This document shows positions 15,237 through 22,991 of a DNA stretch of 36,182 nt, one piece after another. The notes beneath the pieces were generated by a model that had not been told where the DNA came from, made no database searches, and was given only the letters and a program-made list of their open reading frames with translations. Position 1 is the first letter of the stretch, and the number at the start of each line of letters is the position of its first letter. A program made the position numbers and the translations under genes. Origin of the DNA: JOPF133 sp052144935 (GTDB lineage Bacteria > Acidobacteriota > Terriglobia > Bryobacterales > Bryobacteraceae); the NCBI GenBank assembly GCA_052144935.1, contig JBKQPR010000285.1, positions 1 to 36,182 of the forward strand, read 5' to 3'.

Positions 15237-16076
15237 CTAAGTCATCGGCCTGCTCTTCTTCAGAGTCGCCTGGATCTTGGCCGTCAGCGCCTTGGTCTCC
15301 TTCGTCTCCGGAACCGAGTGCAGCGCATCCAGCGCCTCCTGGCACATCATCTGGAGCCGGTTGGGGAGGTCGAGCTTCTGCGGCCCCCAGAGCGCCGACA
15401 GGTCATACAGCGCCTTCGCCGTTCCGTACGCGAACGTGGCCCGCGGCACCGTTGGCTCCCCTGCCTTGAACAGTTCCAGGGTCTTGGCCGCGTCCTCGGG
15501 GGCGCCCAAAAACCGGCTCATCGCCAGCACGACCCCGCGCTGGAGCATGGCCGTCTCCAGCAGGTCCTTCTCGGAATCCTGCATCAGCATCCCTTTGGCG
15601 ACTTTGTGGATTCCGGCCGGCTCCGCCATCGAACCCGTCGGATACTCGCACGCCAGCACCACATTGGGTTCCTTGTCTTTCTCGAGGAACGCGTGAATGT
15701 TTTCGGCGAACTCCAGGGCAGCCGCGCTGGAAAGGCTCCGCGAGGCCGAAACCTGTTTGCGAAATGGCGTCGGATCGGCCCGGTTGGCGCGCGCCCCCGC
15801 TTCGTAGTTCTCCGCCAGATCGAAGTATCCCTGCGCCAGTCCCGCCGAGATCACCGCCGCCAACGGCCGCGCCCGCGCCGTGAAGTCGTTATCCGTCTGG
15901 ATCAGTTGCACCAGGTTCTCACTGGTCTTTCGAAAATCGCCGGTGTGATAGGTTTCCTTGGCCGCTCCCCAGATAAACGCCGGGGTTCCCGGCTCCGGCG
16001 GCCTCGGCCCGCTGGAACAGGAAGCACACGCCCAAGCCAAAACCAGCGCGCTCCACAAAGCTACTCGTGTCCGCAT
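15237..16076 (-). CDS. Putative lipoprotein, about 279 residues, function unknown
   Basis: ATG 16076 is chosen because it opens a lipoprotein signal: MRTRVALWSALVLAWACASC, with ASC as lipobox and a Ser/Gly/Pro-rich linker. Further upstream codons remain open to 16160 but would bury the signal. The mature part is mostly helical with paired-helix character (FIWGAAKETYHTGDFRKTSE, AYGTAKALYDLSALWG, LPNRLQMMCQEALDALHSVP), suggesting a TPR-like superhelix, and ends KIQATLKKSRPMT. A plus-strand palindromic repeat lies beyond its stop. A possible -10 box TATAGT is seen on the minus strand near 16099-16104. I do not recognise the family. Confidence 0.75.
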   Translation of the reverse strand: MRTRVALWSALVLAWACASCSSGPRPPEPGTPAFIWGAAKETYHTGDFRKTSENLVQLIQTDNDFTARARPLAAVISAGLAQGYFDLAENYEAGARANRADPTPFRKQVSASRSLSSAAALEFAENIHAFLEKDKEPNVVLACEYPTGSMAEPAGIHKVAKGMLMQDSEKDLLETAMLQRGVVLAMSRFLGAPEDAAKTLELFKAGEPTVPRATFAYGTAKALYDLSALWGPQKLDLPNRLQMMCQEALDALHSVPETKETKALTAKIQATLKKSRPMT

Positions 16077-16184
16077 TTCTTTCACGCCCCCATAAGTACT
16101 ATAAGTCCGAATTATCCGGAATTCAATGCCACAGTGGGAAGGTTTATCGAGATCGCTCACCAGCGTCGTGCGGCTGGGCCCCTG

Positions 16185-16982
16185 TCAATCCAAGTCGAAA
16201 ACACGCTGAACGACCGGCTTTCCATACTCCGCCGCTCCTGTGTGGACCACCAGGTTTGGCAAAATACGGGCGACTCCGCCGCTGTGAGTATGACCGCAGA
16301 GCACGGTGATCGAACGTTGCGGGTGCGCGCGGGCGACGGCGATCAGGCGTTCTCCCACGGCCCGGCAGGCGAAATGCGGGAGGTACTCAGCGTTGGAGAT
16401 CCGTCCCTCATGCCAGCAGGCCTCGCGGAACGGCGGGACATGCGTGAGAACGATTACCTGTTGGTGCGACGCGAGGGCTTCGGTGGCGCGGCTCTCGATG
16501 ATCGCGGCGGCTTCGTCTCCGAGCGCATTCAGCCTCTCAAAGAGCAACTGTCTGTCGAAGCAGCGCAGTTCCTGGATCAGCAGGTAATCGTTGAGCATCA
16601 CCTCGGACTGGAAGAAATTGCCGAGGCGCCCGTCGGCCCAGGAGTCGTGGCCCACCAACGCCGCCGTCGCGGTCAACTGAATGACACCCGTCTCGGACAG
16701 CTAGTGCAGCCTCGGGGAAGCGGCGGCCAGGCGCGATACGGTGGCTCGGGTAGCGGCTATCGAACTGCGGTAGAAGTCATGGTTGCCCAGTACGAAATAG
16801 ATCGGGACGCCCAGCGCGGATTCGATCTCGGTGAGGAACCGAGCCACCGAATCGGCCTCGCCGATGTCACCGCCGACCAGCAGTGCGTCCAGTTTCTGCC
16901 CGGCGAGATTTGCGTACCAGCCCGCGCGATCGTGTGGCGAAACGAAGTTGAGATGGATATCGGTGAGCCAGGCGATTCGCAA
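16185..16982 (-). pseudogene. Calcineurin-like metallophosphoesterase interrupted by an amber codon
   Basis: The reading frame runs on the minus strand from TTG 16982 (LRIAWLTDIHLNFV) to TGA at 16185-16187 with a single in-frame TAG at 16701-16703, in ...AAASPRLH*LSETGVIQL.... All five metal-binding motifs of the family are intact on either side: TDIHLN, GGDIGEADS, LGNHDFY, LTHVPP and CGHTHSGG. Without the stop the protein would have about 265 residues and hydrolyse phosphoesters with a two-metal centre. The frame downstream of the stop shows no other damage, so the change is recent or an error. An open frame before 16982 has no homology. See findings for alternatives. Confidence 0.82.
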
Positions 16983-16988
16983 TCCGGT

Positions 16989-16994
16989 AGTATA
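16989..16994 (-). promoter_or_regulatory. -10 box six bases before the phosphoesterase start
   Basis: On the minus strand TATACT (16994-16989) is followed by ACCGGA and then TTG 16982. The arrangement is the same as at 20204 and 13529. No Shine-Dalgarno motif is obvious. Confidence 0.4.
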
Positions 16995-17164
16995 CAGCCA
17001 AGAGCACGCGCCGCGCCCGTCCCGGGGCACCTCCTGGCACGGCGAACGGCGGCACTGCGCTTAAGTGCGCGCTACGCTGTCAGAAGTGGCCGCCCCCATG
17101 CTCTACTGCGCGCCCGCCGACGTCGTGTTCGCCGAGGGCCGAGTGTGCGCCAACAAGCTTCCCG

Positions 17165-18043
17165 ATGTGGCGCTGGCCTTCGGCGGCGTTGTGGCGGCGC
17201 GCTCGTGAGCGGCTCGCCGGCGCGCTTCCTCTGTCGGCATCCGAGGGCATGCTGGAGGTCTGCGCGGCGCTGATGCGCGAGCAACCGGACCTGCGGTTTC
17301 AGACGCACCTTAACGAGAACTGCCGGGAAATCGCGGAGGGGCGCGCCGCGTTTCCCTGGGCCGGGAGCTACCTGGCCGTCCATGATCGTTTCTCGCTCGC
17401 CGGTCCGCGCTCCGTGTTCGCCCACGACCTGCATGTATCGGACGCCGAACTTGCCCGCCTGGCAGGGTCGGGAGCGTCGGTGGCGCACTGCCCATCGAGC
17501 AACGCCATGCTGGGCAGCGGCATTTTTCCGATGCGCCGCCACCTCGCGGCCGGCGTCCGCTTCGCGCTCGGCAGCGACGTTGGGGCGGGGATCGGATTCG
17601 GCGTGCTGAAGGAGGCGCTAGGTCCGCGACCGCGAGATTCCGTGCTGCCGGGAAAACCGCTCGCTGATGCTCGCGGCTCTGTTCCGAGCCATCACCGTGA
17701 GGGAGTGGTTCCGGGCAAAAGAACAAAATCTCGCGGTCGGAGACCTAGAGTGCTACATGGTGCGCGCCTGCTGCCGGACGGCATGCCTCTCTCTGCCGCG
17801 CACCTGCTTTATCTGGCCACCCGCGCGGGCGCCGAAGCACTGGGGTTGGCCGCGGAGACGGCGACTTCACCCCCCGGCAAATCGGCCGATCTGGTTCGCC
17901 TGTGTCCCGCCGAAGGGACACCGCCGGCCGCGGCGGTGGAACGCGCGGAAAGCCCGGAGCGGCTGCTCGGAGCGCTGATCGCTCAGGCCGGCGCAGAGAG
18001 CGTGCGGGAAGTGCGCGTGCGCGGGGAGGTGGTGGGGATTTGA
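17165..18043 (+). pseudogene. 5'-truncated guanine deaminase-like amidohydrolase
   Basis: From about 17200 the frame reads LPLSASEGMLEVCAALM, LRFQTHLNENCREIAEG, SVFAHDLHVSDAELARLAGSG, VAHCPSSNAMLGSGIFP and ALGSDVGAGIGFGVLKEAL, matching the second half of guanine deaminase (guanine to xanthine and ammonia). The first half, which carries the metal-binding HxH, is absent; a short open frame at 17086-17208 (MLYCAPADVVFAEGRV) may be residue of it. At 17618-17748 a palindromic element interrupts the gene. After it the downstream homology LLPDGMPLSAAHLLYLATRA is in the frame of the upstream part only because of the element length plus another indel near 17760-17775. So the gene is truncated, inserted into and frameshifted, and is almost certainly inactive. 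Confidence 0.75.
17618..17748. mobile_element. MITE-like element, 131 bp, inserted in the guanine deaminase remnant
   Basis: Terminal inverted repeats at 17618-17639 and 17727-17748 match at 20 of 22 positions, and each ends in CTAG. Removing 17622-17748 restores a continuous codon series GAG GCG CTA GAG TGC TAC (EALECY) across the CTAG, which suggests CTAG as a four-base target duplication. The interior holds a GGCTC/GAGCC stem and no transposase. Translated in the host frame it yields the peptide PLADARGSVP. Confidence 0.7.
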
Positions 18044-18082
18044 GGGGCTGCCGAAAAGGGTCGCACCGGCCGGGCGGCCTGA

Positions 18083-18289
18083 TCAATCCTTCTGAATCAT
18101 CACCTCCGTCGATTTGACAACCACTTTTACCGAATCGCCCTTCTTCAAGCCGAGTTCTTCGGCGCTATTGCGCGTAATCACGCTTTCGATGACGTTATCG
18201 CCCACCTTGACGACCACGTGCGCCATAATGTCGCCGACCTGAATCTCCTGGATGATGCCAGGCAGTTGGTTTCTTGCAGAGAGTGCCAT
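18083..18289 (-). CDS. Molbindin (Mop/TOBE single-domain protein)
   Basis: A 68-residue protein starting at ATG 18289, preceded by AAAGG. The Mop fold is evident in MALSARNQLPGIIQEIQVGD, IMAHVVVKVGDNVIESVITR, NSAEELGLKKGDSVKVVVKS and TEVMIQKD. Such proteins bind molybdate or tungstate as oligomers in the cytoplasm and buffer its supply. It lies 77 bases downstream of the di-heme peroxidase gene on the same strand. Two genes further upstream is a protein with a molybdopterin-binding fold, a suggestive link. Confidence 0.92.
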   Translation of the reverse strand: MALSARNQLPGIIQEIQVGDIMAHVVVKVGDNVIESVITRNSAEELGLKKGDSVKVVVKSTEVMIQKD

Positions 18290-18365
18290 GCAACCTTTGT
18301 ATCAAAATCCGGCCCATCTGGCCTATTCACGAGCGCGCACCGCGTCTTCCTCCGCGTCTCTTGCG

Positions 18366-19535
18366 TCAAGGTTTTCCTCGCCCCTGCCAGGGGTTGCCAA
18401 ATCTCGGATCGCGGCGAACCTCTTCGTCCGTCAATGACTCGAGAAACGCAATCAGATCCGCGCGGTCTTCGGCCGACAGCGAAAAGCCGCCAATCAGATG
18501 GTCTTTGTTCGGATTATCGCGGCCGATTCCCGCGTTAGGCCCGGATTCGATCGTTCTGCCTCCCGCGGCGTAGTGATCCAGAACGCCTTGCAGTGCCGCA
18601 ATGCTGCCGTCGTGCATATAAGGCGCCGTGATGGCGATGTTCCGCAGCGTGGGAGCTTTAAACTTTCCAACGTCGGCGGCAGCCTTGGTGAACTCGTATG
18701 TGCCCACGTTGGGAGCCGGATAGGAGAGTGCGCCGGCAAGATTGTAGAGCCCGCTATTGTGAAATTCGATCTCTCTGCCGGCGTTGCTCTCGGAAACCGT
18801 CGCATCGCTGAAATTGAATCCGCCGTGACAGCGGAAGCACTTCAGGTGGTTGTTGAAGAAGAGGATTTCCCCGCGCTTGGCCGATTCGGATACCGCACTG
18901 TCGTCGCCGCCGTAATGATAACGGTCATAAGGCGAGCGCGCGGAGATGATGCTCCTCTCGAAGCTGGCCAGCGCCTTGGTGACGTTCGTCACGGTGAAGC
19001 GGTCGGCGTCGCCGGGAAACGCGCGCTCGAAGAGAACCCGGTACTTGGAATCGGAGCGCAGCATCGGCAGAAAGCCGTCGCCTTCCCGCAAGCCCAGCTC
19101 GATAGGGTGATCTCCGAACATCGGAATGAGGGCCTGGTCCTCGAGTTTCTTCAGTTGCGGATTGTTCCAGGTGAGTGCCGCGCCATATGCCACGTTCACC
19201 AGGCTCATCGCGCTGCGGGAATGCAGTTCGCCGGTCGCTCCTGCGCTCACCGCGCGGCCATCGGTGAATGCCACGTCCTGTTTGTGGCAGCTCGCGCAGG
19301 AAGCCTTCCCGTTCGCCGACATGCGAGTGTCGTAGAAGAGATACCTGCCCAGCTCCACCTTGGCCTCGCTCATCGGATTATCCGCGGGTACGTAAGGCTT
19401 CGGGAAGCCCTTCGGCAAATTCCACTGGTACGCCTGGCTGGAATCCGGCGCTGCGGTAGCAGTCCTCCGGTCGGGTATCGCGAGCGCCAGCAGGGCAAAA
19501 AGCAGCGGCGCCACAAGCAGCTTGATCCTACGCAC
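18366..19535 (-). CDS. MbnH/MauG-type di-heme cytochrome c peroxidase
   Basis: Periplasmic di-heme enzyme of 389 residues. An N-terminal signal (MRRIKLLVAPLLFALLALAI) leads to the motif WNLPKGFPKPYVPADNPMSE, then haem site CASCH (80-84) and CFRCH (233-237), and C-terminal GKFKAPTLRNIAITAPYMHDGS. It is closely similar along its whole length to the core of the fused protein at 22988-24766, including ELGRYLFYD, DGRA..G.TGELH and AGGRTI, which places it in the MbnH branch rather than with ordinary CcpA. MbnH enzymes use peroxide to oxidise tryptophan in MbnP to kynurenine. It lacks the extra cytochrome and CusF-like domains and has no mbnP directly beside it. It begins 12 bases after the molybdopterin-fold gene, so they are likely co-transcribed. 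Confidence 0.88.
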   Translation of the reverse strand: MRRIKLLVAPLLFALLALAIPDRRTATAAPDSSQAYQWNLPKGFPKPYVPADNPMSEAKVELGRYLFYDTRMSANGKASCASCHKQDVAFTDGRAVSAGATGELHSRSAMSLVNVAYGAALTWNNPQLKKLEDQALIPMFGDHPIELGLREGDGFLPMLRSDSKYRVLFERAFPGDADRFTVTNVTKALASFERSIISARSPYDRYHYGGDDSAVSESAKRGEILFFNNHLKCFRCHGGFNFSDATVSESNAGREIEFHNSGLYNLAGALSYPAPNVGTYEFTKAAADVGKFKAPTLRNIAITAPYMHDGSIAALQGVLDHYAAGGRTIESGPNAGIGRDNPNKDHLIGGFSLSAEDRADLIAFLESLTDEEVRRDPRFGNPWQGRGKP

Positions 19536-19547
19536 GGCAGCTATCCC

Positions 19548-20066
19548 TCATTTCCGGAGCCGGACCAGTTCGAGAGTTTCGAGCATCCGTACCGAGCGCG
19601 CGCCCGCTTTGTCGTTGGGACAGACCAGCCGGAACGGGCCCTGATACCCAAACAATGGCTTTCCATCGCGCTTGTCGGCCACCAGGATCGGCTCATTCGC
19701 AAACTCCGGCGCCACCTCCGCGAGTGTGAAGACCACCTGGTAGCCGTCGTGCGCTTTGGCAAGCACGTAGCTCGCCAGAGCCTTGCCCCGCAACTCTTTC
19801 TCCATGGGCGCTCCCGCCCGCTTCAGAATTTCGCGAAGCGGAACGCCTTCGTACTCCACTTTGGTCCCGTCCGCGTCCGGGATCGCCACTTTCTCCCGAG
19901 GCATCTTCAAGAGGTCCTCGGCTTTCAGCACCAGTTGTGACGGAAGATCGCCGCCGACCGTCAGGGTTGCGGGAGCCGTTGGCGGTTGGCCGGCCTGACC
20001 GTACGCCAGCGCGGCCGAAAGGCAGGCCGGAAGAAACATGCGAAACATAAGGCTTGTACGCTGCAT
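19548..20066 (-). CDS. Exported molybdopterin-dependent-oxidoreductase-fold protein
   Basis: 172 residues from ATG 20066, preceded by AGAGGA; residues 7-23 form a Sec signal (MFRMFLPACLSAALAYGQ). The mature part has the sulfite-oxidase-like fold: LTVGGDLPSQLVLKAEDLLK, YEGVPLREILKRAG, SYVLAKAHDGYQVVFTLAEV, PLFGYQGPFRLVCPNDKAGA and SVRMLETLELVRL. The catalytic cysteine usual at the molybdenum is not seen in the expected place (VEYEGVPL), so it may bind cofactor weakly or serve another role. It is the first gene of a minus-strand unit with the MbnH-like peroxidase and molbindin, and is divergent from the class II cytochrome at 20216. Confidence 0.8.
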   Translation of the reverse strand: MQRTSLMFRMFLPACLSAALAYGQAGQPPTAPATLTVGGDLPSQLVLKAEDLLKMPREKVAIPDADGTKVEYEGVPLREILKRAGAPMEKELRGKALASYVLAKAHDGYQVVFTLAEVAPEFANEPILVADKRDGKPLFGYQGPFRLVCPNDKAGARSVRMLETLELVRLRK

Positions 20067-20203
20067 TTGTCCTCTATAGAAGACAGTGTATATGATAGGG
20101 GCGCCGTCGTGCTTCAGGCGCCGAAACCGTTTTGGGCATCCGCACCGGATGATGCGCTATGCGACCCCCTTGCGCGCCCGTGTCACAACGGCACCACTTG
20201 GTA

Positions 20204-20209
20204 TATACT
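20204..20209 (+). promoter_or_regulatory. -10 box six bases before the cytochrome ATG
   Basis: TATACT (20204-20209) is followed by CGCACC and ATG 20216. TTGG just before gives a slightly extended -10. No Shine-Dalgarno motif precedes the start, so a leaderless transcript is likely. Confidence 0.5.
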
Positions 20210-20215
20210 CGCACC

Positions 20216-20593
20216 ATGCGCAAAACCTGCATACTGATCGCGATGCTTGCGACGTTCGGCGCCCTCGGAACGGCGCAGGACGACGCGCAATATCAAACTT
20301 GGATGAAGTCTGTACCTCCATCGGTGGGAGCGATTCGCAACGCTGCGGACAATGCCGCGGCTGCCGCGGCTGCCACCAAACTTGCCGACACTTTCGACAG
20401 TGTCGCGGCGTTCTGGAAGGCGCGGAACGCCGGCGATGCCGTGAAATTCGCGGAAACCGCGCGCGATGCGGCCAAAGCGATCGCGGCGGGATCCGGAGAC
20501 AAAGCCGACAACTTGAAGATGATCCAAGGGACCTGTGGCGGCTGTCACTCGGCTCATCGCGAAGGAACGGCTCCGAACTTCAAGATCAAATAG
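20216..20593 (+). CDS. Class II c-type cytochrome (cytochrome c'/c556-like)
   Basis: A 125-residue exported protein. The signal peptide (MRKTCILIAMLATFGALGTA) is followed by three Ala-rich helices (VGAIRNAADNAAAAAAATKL, ADTFDSVAAFWKARNAGDAV, KFAETARDAAKAIAAGSGDK) and one C-terminal haem site CGGCH with SAHREGTAPNFKIK. A C-terminal haem motif on a four-helix bundle is the mark of class II cytochromes c. It may carry electrons for, or sense, the peroxidases encoded across the divergent spacer; that is inference. Confidence 0.82.
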   Translation: MRKTCILIAMLATFGALGTAQDDAQYQTWMKSVPPSVGAIRNAADNAAAAAAATKLADTFDSVAAFWKARNAGDAVKFAETARDAAKAIAAGSGDKADNLKMIQGTCGGCHSAHREGTAPNFKIK

Positions 20594-20679
20594 CCCGGTT
20601 GAAAAATCGCATCGCGGGCCTGGAATAGTCTGCTGGCACACCTGCTCACGATCCAGCGCAGTATTGCGAGGTCAGCAGC

Positions 20680-21129
20680 GTGCGCATTATCAGCCAAGGG
20701 TTTGCCCGAAGGAGGCAATTGACACGAATCGTACCGCTACGGCTCTTGGTGGTTTCACTGGGATTGGTCCTTGCGACCGGCCCGGTTTCCTCGCAGATGC
20801 CAAAGCCTCAGCCGCTGACGCTGCCGCTTGAATGCCCGAAAGGAGATTGCCCCTTGCTGCATGGGGCGCCCCAGACGACGGGAATGCGCAGCGGTTTCGT
20901 ACGCCTGATGCCTGGTACGACAGTCGGCTGGCACACGACCGGCGCGAACGAAGAAGCCCTGGTCATCCTGCACGGCCAAGGCGAGGCGCTGATCAACGGC
21001 CAGGCGAAACGGGCGTTCGCCGCTCCAGCGCTTGCCTATATCCCGCCCGCGACCCGCCACAACGTGGCGAACACCGGAAAAGAGGCGCTTGAGTATGTGT
21101 ATGTCGTGGCGCCCGCGAAGCAGCCGTAA
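20680..21129 (+). CDS. Exported cupin-domain protein
   Basis: 149 residues from GTG 20680. An in-frame TTG at 20719 after AAGGAGG (20709-20715) is an alternative start only three bases from that ribosome site. A signal peptide (LRLLVVSLGLVLATGPVSSQ) precedes the short cupin barrel with VRLMPGTTVGWHTTGANEEA, VILHGQGEALINGQ and YIPPATRHNVANTG. The usual first-motif HxH is reduced to one histidine, and a CPKGDC pair lies at the mature N-terminus; both may be metal-related. It is 86 bases after the cytochrome and converges on the minus-strand ccmH-like gene. Confidence 0.8.
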   Translation: MRIISQGFARRRQLTRIVPLRLLVVSLGLVLATGPVSSQMPKPQPLTLPLECPKGDCPLLHGAPQTTGMRSGFVRLMPGTTVGWHTTGANEEALVILHGQGEALINGQAKRAFAAPALAYIPPATRHNVANTGKEALEYVYVVAPAKQP

Positions 21130-21178
21130 ACTCTCCGGCAGTCTGCCCCGCGGCGGGCCCTTGTCTCGCCCGTCGCCG

Positions 21179-21535
21179 TTACGGGGAACCGCCGGCCGGC
21201 CTTTTCGCGCGCGCCAAAAACAGCACCACGGCGGCCAGACCGGCGATGCTCGCTACGATCGGCCCGGCGTTCAACCAGATCCACGCCTGTCCGCGAGGCT
21301 GCCGCAGAATCCGTTCGCCGTAGCGGGCCACATAGTAATCCACAATCTGCTCTTCGGTCCTGCCCTCCGAGGCGAATGTGGCGATCTCGTCGCGCATCTC
21401 GCGAGCCACAGGCGAGTCATGCACGGCGACGCTCTGGCGCCAACAACAAGGAGCCAGGAAACGGTCCTGAATCCGGCGCACGTCGTCTGCGGGAGCCAGC
21501 AAACATAGCGCCACAAGCGCGGCCGGACCAATCAT
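21179..21535 (-). CDS. CcmH-like cytochrome c maturation protein with a vicinal CC motif
   Basis: 118 residues, starting at ATG 21535 and overlapping the SOD stop as ATGA. It has a signal segment, then the CcmH-type sequence FLAPCCWRQSV (C30, C31), DSPVAREMRDEIATFASEGR, TEEQIVDYYVARYGERILRQ and a C-terminal membrane anchor (NAGPIVASIAGLAAVVLFLARA). Family members reduce apocytochrome haem-binding cysteines with a CxxC motif; here the cysteines are adjacent. It is the last gene of the long MbnPH unit, which encodes three haem-binding motifs, so a role in haem attachment to the fused peroxidase is plausible. Whether CC works in redox is unknown. Confidence 0.82.
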   Translation of the reverse strand: MIGPAALVALCLLAPADDVRRIQDRFLAPCCWRQSVAVHDSPVAREMRDEIATFASEGRTEEQIVDYYVARYGERILRQPRGQAWIWLNAGPIVASIAGLAAVVLFLARAKRPAGGSP

Positions 21536-22221
21536 TTGACCAGCTCCTCATAGCGGGCGTTGACGAAGTCCCAGTGGATGACCCTCACAATCGCCTTGAG
21601 GTAGTCGGCGCGACGGTTCTGGTATTTGAGGTAGTAGGCGTGTTCCCAGACGTCGATCCCCAGGAGCGGGCGCTTGCCGGTGAGCAGCGGATTGTCCTGG
21701 TTGGGAGCGGAATCCAGAACCAGGTTCTTCCCCTGGTCCACCGAGAGCCAGGCCCATCCGCTTCCGAACACGCCCAGCGCGGCGGCCTGCAGCTTGTCCT
21801 CGAACTTCTCCTGGCCGCCGAACGACCGGTCCAAGGCCGCCGCCAGCTTTCCCGCCGGTTTGCCGCTCTGGGAGGCCGCGCAAAGCGTAGGCCAGAACAG
21901 GGAGTGATTGGCGTGCCCGCCGCCCTGGTTTCTGACCTGCGTTCGAATGGCTGCGGGCAGTGTGTCCAGGCGTTGCAACAGCTCCTCGACACTCAGCCGC
22001 GACAGTGCCGCATCGCCGGCAACAGCTTTGTTCAGGTTGTCCACGTAAGCCTGGTGATGCTTGTCGTGATGAATCTGCATCGTCTGTGCGTCGATATAGG
22101 GCTCCAGCGCGTCGTACGCGTAGGGCAGTTTCGGCAGGGTGAAGGGAGGCTCGGCGGCGGAAGCCGCGGCGGCGGCCGTGCCGAGCGTGGCAAGCTCTAG
22201 TAGTGTTCTTCGCGTCATCAT
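21532..22221 (-). CDS. Exported Fe/Mn superoxide dismutase
   Basis: Dismutates superoxide to oxygen and hydrogen peroxide. 229 residues from ATG 22221 with a signal peptide (MTRRTLLELATLGTAAAAAS; the double-Arg suggests Tat export). All metal ligands of the family are present: IHHDKHHQAYV, GGHANHSLFWP, and LGIDVWEHAYYLKYQNRRADYL with Asp and His. PNQDNPLL has Gln in the position typical of Mn-type enzymes. The gene overlaps sel1 upstream and ccmH downstream by four bases each, showing tight coupling in the MbnPH unit. The peroxide product is the oxidant MbnH needs; see findings. Confidence 0.95.
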   Translation of the reverse strand: MMTRRTLLELATLGTAAAAASAAEPPFTLPKLPYAYDALEPYIDAQTMQIHHDKHHQAYVDNLNKAVAGDAALSRLSVEELLQRLDTLPAAIRTQVRNQGGGHANHSLFWPTLCAASQSGKPAGKLAAALDRSFGGQEKFEDKLQAAALGVFGSGWAWLSVDQGKNLVLDSAPNQDNPLLTGKRPLLGIDVWEHAYYLKYQNRRADYLKAIVRVIHWDFVNARYEELVK

Positions 22222-22991
22222 TTGGGATCCTTTCTTGATGCGTTCATTTGTCCCCGTTTCTGTGAGGCCAACTCCCGCGCACGCGCGAGCTGGCCGGGCG
22301 TCATCTCTTTGGCCATCCGATCTCGCAGGTCGGCGGCGCTGTCGAGGTCGGCGGCGGCCAGATCCAGCCAGACGTATGCCGAAACATAGTCGCGGGCCAC
22401 TCCATCGCCGTTAGCATACATCAGAGCGAGGTTTTGCCCGGCCGCGGGATGGCCGGCCTCGGCGGCCTTGCGGCAAAGCCGAAAGGCTTGGAATGGGTCG
22501 CGTTTCACCCCGCGGCCCTGCAGATACATCATGGCCAGGTTGGTCGTTCCTTCGGGATCCTCCTGCTTCGCCGCCAGGCTGTACCAGCGAACGGCCTCGG
22601 CATCGTCTCGCGGAACGCCCTGTCCGGTTGCGTAAAGTGTACCCAGGTTGTTTTGCGCTTCGGCATCGCCCTGCTCGGCGGCTTTGCGATACCAAACCGC
22701 GGCCTCCTGGAAATCCTGTTTGACGCCCATTCCGTTCTCCAGCAGCCAGGCCAGATCGTATTGAGCCGGGCCATAACCCTGCGCGGCGGCCTTGCGGTAA
22801 TACCGCGCTGCCTGGATATAATCGCGCTGAACTCCATCGCCCTCGGCATAACGGCGGCCGCGGCGGTAATCTTCCTCAGCCTGGTGGGAGACGGCCGCGG
22901 CGCCCTGCGGCTTCGGTTGATCGGCGGGTGCGGACACCACGCATGCCAATGCGGCTACTACCAGTCGAAATTTCTTGTCGAAGATCGTCAT
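22218..22991 (-). CDS. Exported Sel1-repeat protein
   Basis: 257 residues with an N-terminal signal (FRLVVAALACVVSA). Five Sel1-like repeats follow, each about 36 residues with G-x-G-V-x-R/Q-D and A-x-x-Y/W-x-R/L-x-A-A-E/A-Q-G consensus: EGDGVQRDYIQAARYYRKAA, NGMGVKQDFQEAAVWYRKAA, TGQGVPRDDAEAVRWYSLAA, QGRGVKRDPFQAFRLCRKAA and NGDGVARDYVSAYVWLDLAA. Sel1 solenoids mediate protein contacts. It overlaps the fused peroxidase stop and the SOD start by four bases each, so it is probably an assembly partner of these periplasmic proteins. Confidence 0.92.
   Translation of the reverse strand: MTIFDKKFRLVVAALACVVSAPADQPKPQGAAAVSHQAEEDYRRGRRYAEGDGVQRDYIQAARYYRKAAAQGYGPAQYDLAWLLENGMGVKQDFQEAAVWYRKAAEQGDAEAQNNLGTLYATGQGVPRDDAEAVRWYSLAAKQEDPEGTTNLAMMYLQGRGVKRDPFQAFRLCRKAAEAGHPAAGQNLALMYANGDGVARDYVSAYVWLDLAAADLDSAADLRDRMAKEMTPGQLARARELASQKRGQMNASRKDPK

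Noticed and set aside
15027..17273. 748-codon plus-strand frame across the lipoprotein and phosphoesterase
   Set aside because: It runs through the palindromic repeat and antisense to two genes with real motifs; the length is due to GC bias.
18498..19940. Plus-strand frame opposite the di-heme peroxidase and the molybdopterin-fold gene
   Set aside because: Antisense to motif-complete genes; no homology seen.
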